A DNA stretch of 64,000 bases, taken from Fischerella sp. PCC 9605 (GTDB taxonomy: Bacteria; Cyanobacteriota; Cyanobacteriia; Cyanobacteriales; Nostocaceae). How positions within the stretch are numbered: position 1 is the first letter of the stretch; each line of letters begins with the position of its first letter. Of this stretch, positions 24,306 to 34,541 are shown piece by piece. Under the pieces are notes generated by a model. It ran no database searches and was not told where the DNA came from. It saw only the letters and a program-made list of their open reading frames with translations. The stretch spans positions 1,765,033 to 1,829,032 of the forward strand of contig NZ_KI912148.1 of the NCBI RefSeq assembly GCF_000517105.1, read 5' to 3'. The translations under genes were made by a program, and so were the position numbers.

Positions 24306-27300
24306 ATGCCCCGCCGTGACGATATTAAAAAGATTCTGCTATTAGGGTCTGGCCCAATAGTGATTGGACAAGCTTGTGAGTTTGACTATTCTGGAACCCA
24401 AGCCTGTAAAGCGCTGCGAGAAGAAGGCTATGAAGTGGTACTGGTCAATTCCAACCCTGCTACAATCATGACCGACCCAGAAACAGCCGATCGCACATAC
24501 ATCGAACCGCTAACACCGGAATTAGTTGAAAAAGTCATCATCAAAGAACGACCTGACGCCCTATTACCAACAATGGGAGGACAAACCGCCCTTAACATCG
24601 CCGTCGCTTTGGCAAAAAGCGGAGTGTTAGAAAAGTACAGCGTCGAGTTAATAGGCGCTAAGTTACCAGCCATTGAAAAAGCCGAAGACAGGAAACTGTT
24701 TAACGAGTCGATGGCAAAGATTGGGGTGAAGGTGTGTCCCAGTGGTACAGCTTCTTCATTAGAAGAAGCAAAAGCGATCACCCATCGCATTGGTACTTAT
24801 CCTTTAATTATTCGTCCAGCTTTTACTTTAGGTGGTACTGGCGGCGGTATTGCTTACAACGAAGAAGAATTTGCGGAAATGGCACAAGCAGGTATAGATG
24901 CTTCTCCCGTGTCGCAAATTCTCATCGACCAATCCCTTTTGGGTTGGAAAGAATACGAACTAGAAGTAATGCGCGACTTGGCAGATAACGTTGTGATTAT
25001 CTGTTCAATTGAAAACATTGACCCAATGGGTATTCACACTGGCGACTCTATTACCGTTGCTCCTGCCCAAACCCTCACCGATAAAGAATATCAGCGGCTG
25101 CGGGACATGGCAATAAAAATTATCCGCGAGATTGGTGTAGAAACTGGCGGTTCTAACATCCAGTTTGCCGTCAATCCCGTCGATGGGGATGTAATTGTCA
25201 TTGAAATGAACCCCCGCGTTTCTCGGAGTTCGGCTTTAGCCAGTAAAGCTACGGGTTTTCCGATCGCCAAAATGGCGGCTAAGCTAGCCGTCGGCTACAC
25301 CTTGGATGAAATTAAAAATGACATCACCAAGAAAACTCCTGCCTCTTTTGAGCCGACCATAGATTATGTCGTCACCAAAGTTCCTCGATTTGCCTTTGAA
25401 AAGTTCCCCGGTTCTGAACCAGTGCTAACTACCCAAATGAAATCGGTAGGAGAAGCAATGGCAATGGGACGGACATTTAACGAGTCCTTCCAAAAAGCCC
25501 TGCGTTCTCTAGAAACAGGGCGTGCTGGGTGGGGATGCGACATTAAAGAAAAACTCCCTAGTGGCGAACAAATTCGCGCCCAACTACGGACACCAAACCC
25601 TGAGCGCATTTTTGCTGTGCGTCATGCCATGCAGCTAGGGTTAAGCATTGAGGAAATCTACGAGTTGACCGGGATTGACCCTTGGTTCCTCGATAAAATG
25701 CAGGAACTGCTGGAGTTAGAGAAATTCCTGAAGCGGACGCCCTTGCAGCAGTTGACAAAAGAGCAAATGTATGAGGTTAAGCGGCAAGGATTTAGCGATC
25801 GCCAAATTGCCTATGCCACCAAAACCACTGAAGATGAAGTCAGGGCATACCGCAAAAAATTAGGCGTTATCCCTGTTTACAAAACTGTGGATACCTGTGC
25901 AGCCGAATTTGAAGCCTTTACTCCCTATTATTACTCTGCCTACGAAGAAGAAACCGAGATACTAGCAACTGATAAACCCAAAGTGATGATTTTGGGTGGC
26001 GGCCCAAACCGCATCGGTCAGGGAATTGAATTTGACTATTGTTGCTGTCACGCTGCCTTTGCTCTTAAAGCAGCAGGGTATGAAACAATCATGGTCAACT
26101 CCAACCCCGAGACTGTATCAACAGATTATGACACCAGCGATCGCCTCTACTTTGAGCCGTTAACCAAAGAAGATGTATTAAACATTATTGAAGCGGAAAA
26201 TCCTATAGGCATAATTGTGCAGTTTGGTGGGCAAACACCGCTGAAGTTGGCAGTTCCATTGCAGAAATACTTAGCTTCCCATGATGGGGAGATGGGGGGA
26301 TTGGGAGATGGGGAGAAAAGTCACCCCATCACCCCATCACCCCACCACCCCACCAATATCTGGGGAACCTCTCCAGACTCTATCGATATTGCCGAAGACC
26401 GGGAGCGATTTGAGAAGATTCTCAAGGAGTTAAATATTGCTCAACCGCCAAATGGTATTGCCCGTACTTATGAGGATGCGCTTATAGTCGCCCAACGGAT
26501 TGGTTATCCCGTCGTGGTGCGTCCTAGTTACGTGTTGGGAGGAAGGGCAATGGAAATTGTCTACTCCGATACAGAATTAGAACGCTACATGACCTTTGCT
26601 GTCCAAGTAGAACCCGAGCATCCAATCTTAATAGATAAGTTTTTGGAAAATGCGATCGAAGTAGATGTAGATGCGATCGCCGACCATACGGGCAAGGTAG
26701 TGATTGGTGGCATCATGGAACACATTGAGCAAGCGGGCATACATTCAGGAGACTCTGCTTGTTCTTTGCCTGCAATTTCCCTACCACCAGTAGTTCTCAA
26801 TCAAATTCGCAGGTGGACGGTGGAACTGGCCAAGGCATTGAATGTAGTAGGACTAATGAATATTCAGTTTGCCGTGGTTGGTTCTCAAAGTTATTCTCCC
26901 CAAGTTTACATTTTAGAAGCCAACCCCCGCGCCTCTCGCACCGTACCCTTTGTTTCTAAAGCTACGGGCGTACCTCTGGCGAAACTAGCATCTTTAATCA
27001 TGTCTGGCAAAACCTTAGAGGAGTTGGGCTTTACCGAAGAAGTTATACCATCCCATATCGCCGTCAAAGAGGCAGTATTACCATTTAATAAATTCCCTGG
27101 TACAGATACAATCCTCGGCCCGGAAATGCGCTCTACTGGCGAAGTCATGGGCATAGACAGCGACTTTGGCCGCGCCTTTGCCAAGGCAGAATTAGGTGCT
27201 GGCGAGCGTTTGCCTTTAAGTGGCACAGTGTTTGTGTCAATGAATAGTCGCGACAAAGCAGCAGCAGTACCAGTAGTCAAAGAATTTATCGATATGGGCT

Positions 27301-27620
27301 TTGCTGTGATGGCGACTGAAGGTACGCGCCGCGTCCTTCAAGAAAATGGCTTAGAAGTAGAATTAGTACTTAAACTTCATGAAGGTCGCCCCCACGTCTT
27401 GGATGCCATTAAAAATCACAAAATTCAACTGATTATCAACTCACCCTCTGGTGAAGAAGCCCAAAGTGACGCCAGACTAATTCGTCGTACAGCCTTGGCT
27501 TACAAAATCCCCATCATTACCACCATTGCTGGGGCAAAAGCCACCGTCGCAGCAATCCGTACCCTCCAAAATACAACTTTGGATGTCAAAGTTATCCAAG
27601 ATTACTGCATGGTTCCATAG
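24306..27620 (+). CDS. carB: Carbamoyl-phosphate synthase large subunit
   Basis: A 1104-aa enzyme making carbamoyl phosphate from bicarbonate, ATP and ammonia delivered by CarA, for arginine and pyrimidines. Two homologous ATP-grasp halves are seen ([20 protein letters not shown] at the start; [20 protein letters not shown] at about 559), then a C-terminal allosteric MGS-like domain ([16 protein letters not shown]). Most bacterial CarB are ~1070-1085 aa; the excess is explained by repeat-derived residues about 658-684 ([20 protein letters not shown]) just before [18 protein letters not shown]. The carA gene is not adjacent. Confidence 0.97.
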   Translation: MPRRDDIKKILLLGSGPIVIGQACEFDYSGTQACKALREEGYEVVLVNSNPATIMTDPETADRTYIEPLTPELVEKVIIKERPDALLPTMGGQTALNIAVALAKSGVLEKYSVELIGAKLPAIEKAEDRKLFNESMAKIGVKVCPSGTASSLEEAKAITHRIGTYPLIIRPAFTLGGTGGGIAYNEEEFAEMAQAGIDASPVSQILIDQSLLGWKEYELEVMRDLADNVVIICSIENIDPMGIHTGDSITVAPAQTLTDKEYQRLRDMAIKIIREIGVETGGSNIQFAVNPVDGDVIVIEMNPRVSRSSALASKATGFPIAKMAAKLAVGYTLDEIKNDITKKTPASFEPTIDYVVTKVPRFAFEKFPGSEPVLTTQMKSVGEAMAMGRTFNESFQKALRSLETGRAGWGCDIKEKLPSGEQIRAQLRTPNPERIFAVRHAMQLGLSIEEIYELTGIDPWFLDKMQELLELEKFLKRTPLQQLTKEQMYEVKRQGFSDRQIAYATKTTEDEVRAYRKKLGVIPVYKTVDTCAAEFEAFTPYYYSAYEEETEILATDKPKVMILGGGPNRIGQGIEFDYCCCHAAFALKAAGYETIMVNSNPETVSTDYDTSDRLYFEPLTKEDVLNIIEAENPIGIIVQFGGQTPLKLAVPLQKYLASHDGEMGGLGDGEKSHPITPSPHHPTNIWGTSPDSIDIAEDRERFEKILKELNIAQPPNGIARTYEDALIVAQRIGYPVVVRPSYVLGGRAMEIVYSDTELERYMTFAVQVEPEHPILIDKFLENAIEVDVDAIADHTGKVVIGGIMEHIEQAGIHSGDSACSLPAISLPPVVLNQIRRWTVELAKALNVVGLMNIQFAVVGSQSYSPQVYILEANPRASRTVPFVSKATGVPLAKLASLIMSGKTLEELGFTEEVIPSHIAVKEAVLPFNKFPGTDTILGPEMRSTGEVMGIDSDFGRAFAKAELGAGERLPLSGTVFVSMNSRDKAAAVPVVKEFIDMGFAVMATEGTRRVLQENGLEVELVLKLHEGRPHVLDAIKNHKIQLIINSPSGEEAQSDARLIRRTALAYKIPIITTIAGAKATVAAIRTLQNTTLDVKVIQDYCMVP
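26277..26362. repeat. G-rich/C-rich hairpin repeat inserted in carB
   Basis: gatggggagatggggg... followed by caccccatcaccccatcacc, a purine tract and its complement of the kind found in spacers at 22.8 and 27.6 kb. It keeps the reading frame. Confidence 0.85.
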
Positions 27621-28178
27621 GGGATTGGGTATTGGGGATTGGGCAAAAGTTAAAGGGTAAAGGAATTTATTAACCTTTCACCTTTCCTCTTTTCCCATTG
27701 CCCTTTGCCCTTTGCCCCATTCCCCACTTCTCATAGGAGAATTCTTATAGTTAACATTGAGTTTTGTTAAGAAAGATTAGAAATTTTTCTTGCCCTTGCT
27801 AGAGTTATGGAATACGCTTATAAATACAGTTTTAAAAAAACAGCTAGCTGGAGTAGACAGGAAAAATACAAAATCTTTGTTTGTCCTGTAGTCAAAAATT
27901 TATCATAAATGTTACAATTTTTAATAAAGCACAAAAAAAAGAAATGTTTTACAAACTACCTTTTATCTAACTGTAGATACTTGTGCAGAATATAAAAGTA
28001 ACTGTATCTTCTAGCAGTAAAGAACTAAATCAGAACATTACCAGTCGCCGAGTAAATCGGGCGTATGAGTTGCAAATCACAGCATGGGTTCCCAGTCTGA
28101 CCAATATAGGCACCCAAAAAAGGCATCTATCAGTTAACTACCCTACTGTCAAACCCATATTTACTAAAGAGTAGTGCC
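27621..28178. other. Spacer between carB and the sigma factor gene
   Basis: Positions 27618-27728 are a 'ggggattgg/aaaggg' tract followed by its C-rich complement, a potential terminator hairpin. The rest is AT-rich. A 63-codon GTG frame at 27983-28174 ends 4 nt before the sigma gene but looks non-coding. Confidence 0.5.
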
Positions 28179-29135
28179 ATGAAGACCGCTCAGACAGCTA
28201 CAGACCTCGTGCGGACTTACCTGCGTGAAATCGGCCGTGTGCCGCTATTAACACACGAGGAAGAGATTTTTTATGGCAAACAGGTACAACGTGCAACAGC
28301 CTTGCACGAAGCGAGAGAATCTCTGACCATCAAGTTAGGACGTCAACCAACTCTAGAAGAATGGGCAAAGGCGACGCAGCTAGAACCAGTAGAATTGAAC
28401 GAAGCGATCGCAGATGCTGAAATAGCAAAGCGCAAGATGGTAGAAGCCAATTTGCGATTAGTAGTCTCTGTTGCTAAAAAGTATATCAAACGCAACGTCG
28501 ATCTACTCGACTTGATCCAAGAAGGTAGCATTGGAATGCAGCGGGGTGTGGAGAAATTTGACCCTACTAAAGGCTATAGATTTTCTACCTATGCCTATTG
28601 GTGGATACGTCAAGCCATCACTCGGGCGATCGCGGAGAAAGGTCGTACCATTCGGCTACCAATTCACATTACCGAGAAACTGAATAAAATTAAAAAGGCA
28701 CAACGCTACTTATCCCAAAGATTAGGACGTGCTCCCTCTGTTTCTGAGTTAGCACAAGAGTTAGAATTAACTCCCAAGCAAGTGCGAGAGTATTTAGAAA
28801 AAGCGCGTGTACCCTTATCTCTAGATATAAGGCTGGGAGATAACTACGATACCGAACTTGGAGAAATGTTAGAAGATCCAGGAGCTTGTCCAGAAGATTT
28901 TGTCGCCCAATCTTCCCTGTCTAGTGACTTAGATCGTCTCATGGCAGAACTTACACCACAGCAGCGGGAAGTAATATCCTTGCGGTTTGGTTTAAATGAC
29001 GGACAAGCACTAACTCTTGCTAAGATCGGCGAGATTCTGAACATCAGCCGTGAACGAGTGCGGCAAATTGAACGGGAAGCCTTAAGCAAACTCCGCAAAT
29101 CAAAAGTTGGCATTAATGAATATTTAGCAAGTTAG
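28179..29135 (+). CDS. Group 2 RNA polymerase sigma factor (SigB/SigD-like)
   Basis: A 318-aa sigma-70 family protein lacking the long N-terminal region 1.1. Region 1.2: [20 protein letters not shown]. Region 2: [25 protein letters not shown]...[19 protein letters not shown], which melts and reads the -10 element. Region 3: [16 protein letters not shown]. Region 4: [23 protein letters not shown] for the -35. Such non-essential sigmas steer stress, nitrogen or circadian responses in cyanobacteria. Which paralogue it is cannot be settled from sequence alone. Confidence 0.93.
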   Translation: MKTAQTATDLVRTYLREIGRVPLLTHEEEIFYGKQVQRATALHEARESLTIKLGRQPTLEEWAKATQLEPVELNEAIADAEIAKRKMVEANLRLVVSVAKKYIKRNVDLLDLIQEGSIGMQRGVEKFDPTKGYRFSTYAYWWIRQAITRAIAEKGRTIRLPIHITEKLNKIKKAQRYLSQRLGRAPSVSELAQELELTPKQVREYLEKARVPLSLDIRLGDNYDTELGEMLEDPGACPEDFVAQSSLSSDLDRLMAELTPQQREVISLRFGLNDGQALTLAKIGEILNISRERVRQIEREALSKLRKSKVGINEYLAS

Positions 29136-29214
29136 TTGATAGTTAGTAGTTAGTAGATAGTAGTTAGTCGTTGGTTCTTCACCACTAACCACTAACCACT
29201 AACCAATAACTCAA
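29133..29214. repeat. Heptanucleotide tract with complementary halves
   Basis: gttagta/gttagtag units then ccactaa units, beginning immediately at the sigma factor stop codon. It can fold into a long hairpin. Confidence 0.85.
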
Positions 29215-29399
29215 TGAGGTGAGACTTTCCGCTTTCTTTGGTACGGTTACGCCCACTGCTAACAGACAATCTGCTTGTTAGATTAGTTTCCAGGAACACA
29301 TAACAGCTAAAGCCAAGTCAAATAGACTATAAGACAACTATTAATTCAAGTCTATTTAACTTACTTTCAGCGCAGCTGTGGTAGTACAGGAGGAAAAAT

Positions 29400-29744
29400 A
29401 TGAGTAACCCATCCAATAGAGTCTCAGAATTCTTTAACAGTGAGTCAGAAACTAGTAACTTATTGTGGCAGTACGTTAAATCCTTAAGTCCAGAGACTGT
29501 GAGCCAATTATCCCAACCCAATTCCCCTGAAGTATTTCAGGTAATGGAGCGCAATATTATAGGATTATTGGGTAATTTGCCCTCCGAACACTATGGTGTT
29601 ACTATTACTACCAGTCGGGAAAGTCTTGGTCGTCTATTGGCCTCAGCCATGATTAGTGGTTACTTTTTGCGTAACGCCGAGCAGAGAATGAGTTTTGAAT
29701 TGGCATTGCAAGGCATGGAAATCAACAATAATGAAGCAGAGTAG
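29400..29744 (+). CDS. DUF760 family protein
   Basis: A 114-aa cytoplasmic helical protein of the DUF760 family, conserved in cyanobacteria and plastid-bearing plants. Characteristic stretch: LLWQYVKSLSPETVSQLSQP...VMERNIIGLLGNLPSEHYGV, then LASAMISGYFLRNAEQRMSF. ATG 29400 has a strong AGGAGG site. Function unknown; monocistronic. Confidence 0.88.
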   Translation: MSNPSNRVSEFFNSESETSNLLWQYVKSLSPETVSQLSQPNSPEVFQVMERNIIGLLGNLPSEHYGVTITTSRESLGRLLASAMISGYFLRNAEQRMSFELALQGMEINNNEAE

Positions 29745-30280
29745 GAATTGAAGTTGCCTATTGGAAATTCAAGGTGTTTACGTCCATGCTTCATCTCAGC
29801 CACAGTCAAACAAATCCGAAACTACCCTCTGCGAAATTCTCACGGTCTTACTTTATCTTTGGTTGAAAAACATTGATAAATCTGAAAGTTAAGATTTATC
29901 AAGCACTCCAACAAAGCCTGTAGATGAAAATAAGCTGGCTCACCAAGTAAGCTGTTCCACATCTAATTTGCATAACTTGAGCGGGCAGGATGCCCACCCC
30001 ACAAGAGAATATAATATGCAACTTGAATGTGCTTTAGCTTATTGTTAATCTTAAATTCTGAACATCAAATACGCTTGATGCAGTCAGCGCCAAACAAAAG
30101 AATACCAAGAAAATAAAATAAATTTGCAAATTGTAATAAAATACAAACTCGGTAGATATTAATTTGCCGAGTTTTGTCATTTATTCAGTTGTTGGTAGTT
30201 GGTTGTTGATTGTTGGTTGGTTATTATTCCAAACAACTAACAACTAACAACTAACAACAACTAACCACTAACCACTAACC
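29745..30280. other. Spacer with hairpin half-repeat and an orphan terminator
   Basis: No gene recognised. It holds a gcgggcaggatgcccacccc copy (29980-30005), a terminator-like hairpin (30145-30175) with no nearby upstream gene, and a heptanucleotide tract (30184-30279) running up to the mutT start. Confidence 0.55.
30145..30176 (+). terminator. Orphan terminator-like hairpin
   Basis: aaactcgg (30145-30152) pairs with ccgagttt (30167-30174) followed by ttgt. It lies 400 bp after DUF760, so it may end a long 3' UTR or a small RNA. Confidence 0.5.
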
Positions 30281-30706
30281 ATGAACGAAACTACTTCTGT
30301 TCCACCTCATAAAATTATTGGTGTTGCGGTAATCTGGAACGACCAGAGGCAAATTTTAATCGATCGCCGTCGCCAGGAAGGAGTAATGGGGGGTTTATGG
30401 GAATTTCCTGGAGGTAAAATCGAGCCTGGTGAAACAGTTGAAGACTGTATTCAGCGAGAAATTCAGGAAGAATTAGGAATAGCGATCAAAGTCTGTGAGC
30501 ATCTAATTACGATAGACCACACTTACACTCACCTCCGGGTAACTCTAACAGTACATCACTGCCACTTGATTAAAGGAGTTCCCCAACCAATTGAATGCGA
30601 GGAAGTGCGCTGGGTAAGTTTGGATGAACTAGAGTATTTTGCTTTCCCTGAAGCCAACACTCAAATTATCGCAGCATTAAGGGAGTGGTTAGTGGTTAGT
30701 GGTTAG
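30281..30706 (+). CDS. mutT: MutT-type Nudix hydrolase (8-oxo-dGTP diphosphatase)
   Basis: A 141-aa Nudix enzyme that removes oxidised dGTP from the nucleotide pool. The Nudix box is complete: GGKIEPGETVEDCIQREIQE followed by ELGI. The N-terminal IIGVAVIWNDQRQILIDRRR and LWEFPGG support MutT. The last residues (REWLVVSG) and stop codon come from a 'gtggttagt' heptanucleotide tract, so the original C-terminus was probably overwritten. Another heptanucleotide tract runs up to the ATG, leaving no visible ribosome site. Confidence 0.9.
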   Translation: MNETTSVPPHKIIGVAVIWNDQRQILIDRRRQEGVMGGLWEFPGGKIEPGETVEDCIQREIQEELGIAIKVCEHLITIDHTYTHLRVTLTVHHCHLIKGVPQPIECEEVRWVSLDELEYFAFPEANTQIIAALREWLVVSG

Positions 30707-30791
30707 TGGGTAGTGGGTAGTGGTTAGTAGTTAGTGGTTAGTGGTTAGTAGTAAATATTCACTACCAACTACTATCTACTATCTACTATCT
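30687..30791. repeat. Heptanucleotide tract between mutT and sasA
   Basis: gtggttagtggttagt units, then complementary actatctactatc units. It overlaps the 3' end of mutT and reaches the sasA stop. Confidence 0.85.
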
Positions 30792-31980
30792 AATTCACAT
30801 AAACTGGCAGCGTGAAGTGAAACCATGCTCCACCACTAGGGGAAGAATCTACCCAAATTTGACCATAGTGAGCGCGGATGATGCGTTGACACAAACACAG
30901 ACCAATACCGTAGCCTTCTTTACCTTTGTCCCGTTCCAAGCGGAAGTGGTTTTCAAAAATGCGATCGCGGTTTTCTTCTGGGATACCAGGCCCTGTATCG
31001 CCAATGCTGAATTGAACTTTTTGCGTAGTGCGGTGCAGTCCAGCAACGCTAATCGTGCCGCCTTCCGGTGTATATTTAATCGCATTATCCAATAAGTTAA
31101 TTAACACTTGCCGGATACGTTCTGGATCGGCGTAAACAGTAGGTAAATCCTTGGGAATATCTTTTTGTATCTTCAGAGATTTTTCAATGTAGCGATCGCG
31201 TAATTCCTCCAATGTATCTAAGCAGAGTTGTCCTATATTTGTTTTTTGCGGTTGAATCGGAAATTCTCTCTCGTTATTACGACCTAGCTGTAAAAGGTCA
31301 GTAATCATACGGTCAATGATTCGAGTTTGGTTGCGGGCTTGTTTAAATAAATGCGCTGTCATCGTTGGTGTTAACCGCTCGAATCCAGCTTTTTCTGGGT
31401 TGTAGTTAGATTGCAGAGTGTCCATTGCTATGGCGGCCGCAGTCAAAGGATTGCGGAGGTCATGGGCTAACATAGCTATCACCCTGTCTTTAAACTGTAG
31501 CTGTTCTTCGAGTTGCTCTTTTTCCTGTTTTAAGCGAAAAATTTCATCTGATAGTCGCAGCAGTTCCGCAGAAATAGCAACCGAACGAATAGAGGATTTA
31601 GGAGATGATGGTGAGCGACCATTATCTTCCATATTTTCTTGCAAGTTACTCTGTAATTTTACGTAGGCATCTACTGTGGCTTGCCAGCGAGGCCACCAAC
31701 TTTTTAGTTGGGCAATTATATTACTACCTGCCAGAACATGTCTAGGTTCCGGATGAATTTTGATTAAAGCTGGTGTTGCTACCAGTTTAAAATATTCTGC
31801 CAAATAGGGTTGTTGCCCAACATCAACAATTTGAAGTTCAAACTTGTAGTCAGCTTCCAATTCTTTTAAGTACGCACGTATTCGCTGCACTTGCTGTCGG
31901 GACTTTGGTCGTCCATCAACAAAAAGTAACAATTGTAGTGGAGCTTCAGAATAAATAGGCTGATCCTGGGAAGCTTGCAT
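30790..31980 (-). CDS. sasA: Circadian output histidine kinase SasA
   Basis: A 396-aa sensor kinase that reads the KaiC clock state through a KaiB-like domain and phosphorylates RpaA. The N-terminal ~95 residues are KaiB/thioredoxin-like ([40 protein letters not shown]). The phospho-acceptor is His173 in [12 protein letters not shown]. The ATPase domain has the N box ([15 protein letters not shown]), G1 ([17 protein letters not shown]) and G2 ([10 protein letters not shown]). ATG 31980 is preferred; upstream TTG 32007 and GTG 31998 have no ribosome site. No kaiABC or rpaA nearby. Confidence 0.93.
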   Translation of the reverse strand: MQASQDQPIYSEAPLQLLLFVDGRPKSRQQVQRIRAYLKELEADYKFELQIVDVGQQPYLAEYFKLVATPALIKIHPEPRHVLAGSNIIAQLKSWWPRWQATVDAYVKLQSNLQENMEDNGRSPSSPKSSIRSVAISAELLRLSDEIFRLKQEKEQLEEQLQFKDRVIAMLAHDLRNPLTAAAIAMDTLQSNYNPEKAGFERLTPTMTAHLFKQARNQTRIIDRMITDLLQLGRNNEREFPIQPQKTNIGQLCLDTLEELRDRYIEKSLKIQKDIPKDLPTVYADPERIRQVLINLLDNAIKYTPEGGTISVAGLHRTTQKVQFSIGDTGPGIPEENRDRIFENHFRLERDKGKEGYGIGLCLCQRIIRAHYGQIWVDSSPSGGAWFHFTLPVYVN

Positions 31981-32141
31981 GTAATCGTGTTTTAGCACTG
32001 GTAACAAACCGACGACACTTGACGAAAAGTAAGATAAACTGGCGCTTGTCGATGGGATGGTCGTTCTTTTTTTTTCAATTTAATATCAATTTAATATCTA
32101 TTTTAGATTTTTCATACTCCCATCCCTACAGGATTTTTTAG

Positions 32142-33656
32142 ATGAGATATATTTTTTTCAGTCTTTTCATCCCATTTTGTCTCATTTCTGTTTCTGGGCA
32201 AGGCTTTAGCGCTGAGTCTAAGTCGCGATCTTCGCTGAATCAAAATCTTTCGTCAAGACCAGATGAAAGTTTTTATACAACTGCAACTGGGATGGTACAA
32301 GAACAAGTGAATTTGATTGCTCGCATCGAAAAAGCAATTTCTCAACCGGATGCCAATCAACTGCGATCTGTGAGAGGACAATTAACTGTCCACCAGGTAG
32401 CAACAGAAAGTTTTCTCAAACGCCACTACCCGAACCCTAAAGCTTTGTGCTATCTGGAAGGGAAATTTTCTGTGAATATTTCCTTCCTGTCCGATCAATT
32501 AACAGAGCCACAAGCACAAATTTACTGCTCTTTGTATGCTTCTAGTCAAGAGTTATCTAAACTTGCTCCAGTTTTAGATCGGCTTTTGTCTCGGCGCGGT
32601 GAGTTAGCGTTAGTGAGAGAGTTACCCCTAGTTAGTGGCGAACGCCAGTCAGATCCTGTGCTTTCAATTGCGCCAATCCAGCATCCCAATCTCGCAAAAC
32701 CAGCTACTCCTTTTGCTGTTCAAGAAGCGGATTTCCCAAAAACCCCACCACCAATCATTGCTGGAACGGCGAAGAGACTTCTAGCCGAGTATGTACCGCC
32801 AATACAAGCGGCGATCGCACCACCACCAGAAACGCTCGCTACTTTACAAGTGGCAAAGCAAATTTTAGCACAAGCAATAACCGCATTTCCCGAGGGGACA
32901 AAATTTCAAAATTCTTGGGAAACTACTACCAAGCTTGACCGCTTTACTTATGACCTCGATCCGCAAGAGCCGCAAACTTATGCCAAGTTTTTGGAGATGC
33001 CCAACACTGGTATTTTCCGCGTCTTGCCTGATTCAGCTTACCATCGTCAGCTGAATACTCTTAGCAATCGTTTACAGCCAAGCGTCAGCGAACGCTATCC
33101 TTTTCCGTCCTTGGGTAAAACAAACGGAGGCTTTACTCCCAGCTTAGCACTTCAGCTCGTGGGTGATAAATTCCAAATTTTACCGCAGGGATTGGATTAC
33201 AGCTTCATGATTGACTTAGGTAATATACCCCTAGAAAAGTTGGATGCCAAGCTGCGATCTGTTTCGCTGCCAACACGACAGTTTTTCTTAAATTACCAGC
33301 ATCCCAGAAAATTGGCTGATTTGCAAGTAGAGCGACGGCGCTTCATCACAGGCAAAGACCAAAATTGGAACCAAGACCAAGTGATTTTCACAGATGCCAA
33401 AGCAGTATTGAACCACACCTATTTAGTGCGATCGCTCCAGTTCCAAATACCAGAGATGATTTTAAGTGGTAAATCAATTTCCAGTAGCGATCGCCTCAAT
33501 CTAGAAGAATCACTCCAAATGCAAAGCAGCGATATCATACTGGCATTTCGACCAGTGCGTCGCCGTAGTGATGGTAGCTACACAGTTCTCTGGCGAGTTT
33601 TAAATCAATTTAATCCTCCGCCAATCGATGATTTAGAAAACTACGTGAAATACTGA
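32142..33656 (+). CDS. Exported hypothetical protein
   Basis: A 504-aa protein with a Sec signal peptide (MRYIFFSLFIPFCLISVSG, cleavage probably after GQGFSA). The first mature third is helical and Gln-rich (MVQEQVNLIARIEKAISQPD) with cysteines (ALCYLEG, IYCSLYA). A Pro-rich linker is at about 195-225. The C-terminal half is beta-rich and ends in VLWRVLNQFNPPPIDD. No domain recognised. Divergent from sasA. Confidence 0.75.
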   Translation: MRYIFFSLFIPFCLISVSGQGFSAESKSRSSLNQNLSSRPDESFYTTATGMVQEQVNLIARIEKAISQPDANQLRSVRGQLTVHQVATESFLKRHYPNPKALCYLEGKFSVNISFLSDQLTEPQAQIYCSLYASSQELSKLAPVLDRLLSRRGELALVRELPLVSGERQSDPVLSIAPIQHPNLAKPATPFAVQEADFPKTPPPIIAGTAKRLLAEYVPPIQAAIAPPPETLATLQVAKQILAQAITAFPEGTKFQNSWETTTKLDRFTYDLDPQEPQTYAKFLEMPNTGIFRVLPDSAYHRQLNTLSNRLQPSVSERYPFPSLGKTNGGFTPSLALQLVGDKFQILPQGLDYSFMIDLGNIPLEKLDAKLRSVSLPTRQFFLNYQHPRKLADLQVERRRFITGKDQNWNQDQVIFTDAKAVLNHTYLVRSLQFQIPEMILSGKSISSSDRLNLEESLQMQSSDIILAFRPVRRRSDGSYTVLWRVLNQFNPPPIDDLENYVKY

Positions 33657-33824
33657 CACCTATATTTCATATACATGAGTTCGCGCACGAAATGCACCAA
33701 GACTCTGCGAGCCTTTGCGTTTACCTCTGCGCCTCTCTGCGTTTTAAATCACTACTTTTTACGCAAAAATGTACCGCTAACCAAGGACAACAATACTGTT
33801 ACTTCCATAACCCTTCCTCAGATT

Positions 33825-34541
33825 TCAACTTAGTTTTGTTTTGCAAACTACTAATGATGAAACATTTTGGTTATATTTGATTTTATTCATACATACTCTT
33901 GCAAAATAAATAAACCAAGTAACGATTCCTAGCAGTTTAGCTCCATCTTCAAATAAAAACATATAGTTATTGTTAATATTGCTAAACAGAGTATCACTAA
34001 CTATTGACATACCGAAAAAAGCAAACGCCAAGATTAAAATAATGAAATCAGTTTTTACTATAGTTTCGACAAAATTTATCAAGTATAAGGATAATATCAC
34101 TGCATACCCCAAGAAAAAAAGCTTTTCAGAAATGTGTAAATAGTTTGGAAAAACATCTTCATGAACCATCAATAAATCATCTATGAGTAGAATAGAAGAA
34201 AGAAGTCCAGAGAAGAGTAAAAATTTTGATTCCTTTTTTTTAATATCTTTTTTTAATACGAAAAAACTAAAAATACAGATAGCTGCACAAGAACACCAAA
34301 GCAATATGCCTATATTTGATAGCAGTCCAATGTAGAATGGCTGCCCAAGAATTGCTGCTGGGTCGCGTGTCAAATACGCTATAGGTATTTTTTTAAGCCT
34401 GCTAATAATTGCAACAACTATAAAAGCGCTAATAGTCAGTACATATACTGCAAATAAACTTGCAAATAATTGTTTGAACCTACCATACCAAACTAATTGT
34501 GTGTTTGATTCTAGGAATTCCGTGTAATTTTTTCTACTCAT
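33825..34541 (-). CDS. Multi-span membrane protein of unknown function
   Basis: A 238-aa protein with about six to seven hydrophobic segments (for example LFASLFAVYVLTISAFIVVA and FLLFSGLLSSILLI). Between spans lies an acidic motif IDDLLMVHEDVFPNY and later FEDGAKLLG, conserved-looking charged residues within or next to the membrane. The codon use is AT-richer than neighbouring housekeeping genes. No family assigned; it may be a small membrane enzyme. Confidence 0.7.
   Translation of the reverse strand: MSRKNYTEFLESNTQLVWYGRFKQLFASLFAVYVLTISAFIVVAIISRLKKIPIAYLTRDPAAILGQPFYIGLLSNIGILLWCSCAAICIFSFFVLKKDIKKKESKFLLFSGLLSSILLIDDLLMVHEDVFPNYLHISEKLFFLGYAVILSLYLINFVETIVKTDFIILILAFAFFGMSIVSDTLFSNINNNYMFLFEDGAKLLGIVTWFIYFARVCMNKIKYNQNVSSLVVCKTKLS

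Noticed and set aside
27983-28174. 63-codon GTG frame ending 4 nt before the sigma factor gene
   Set aside because: No ribosome site, low-complexity Ser/Thr-rich product, no recognisable similarity; more likely leader sequence.
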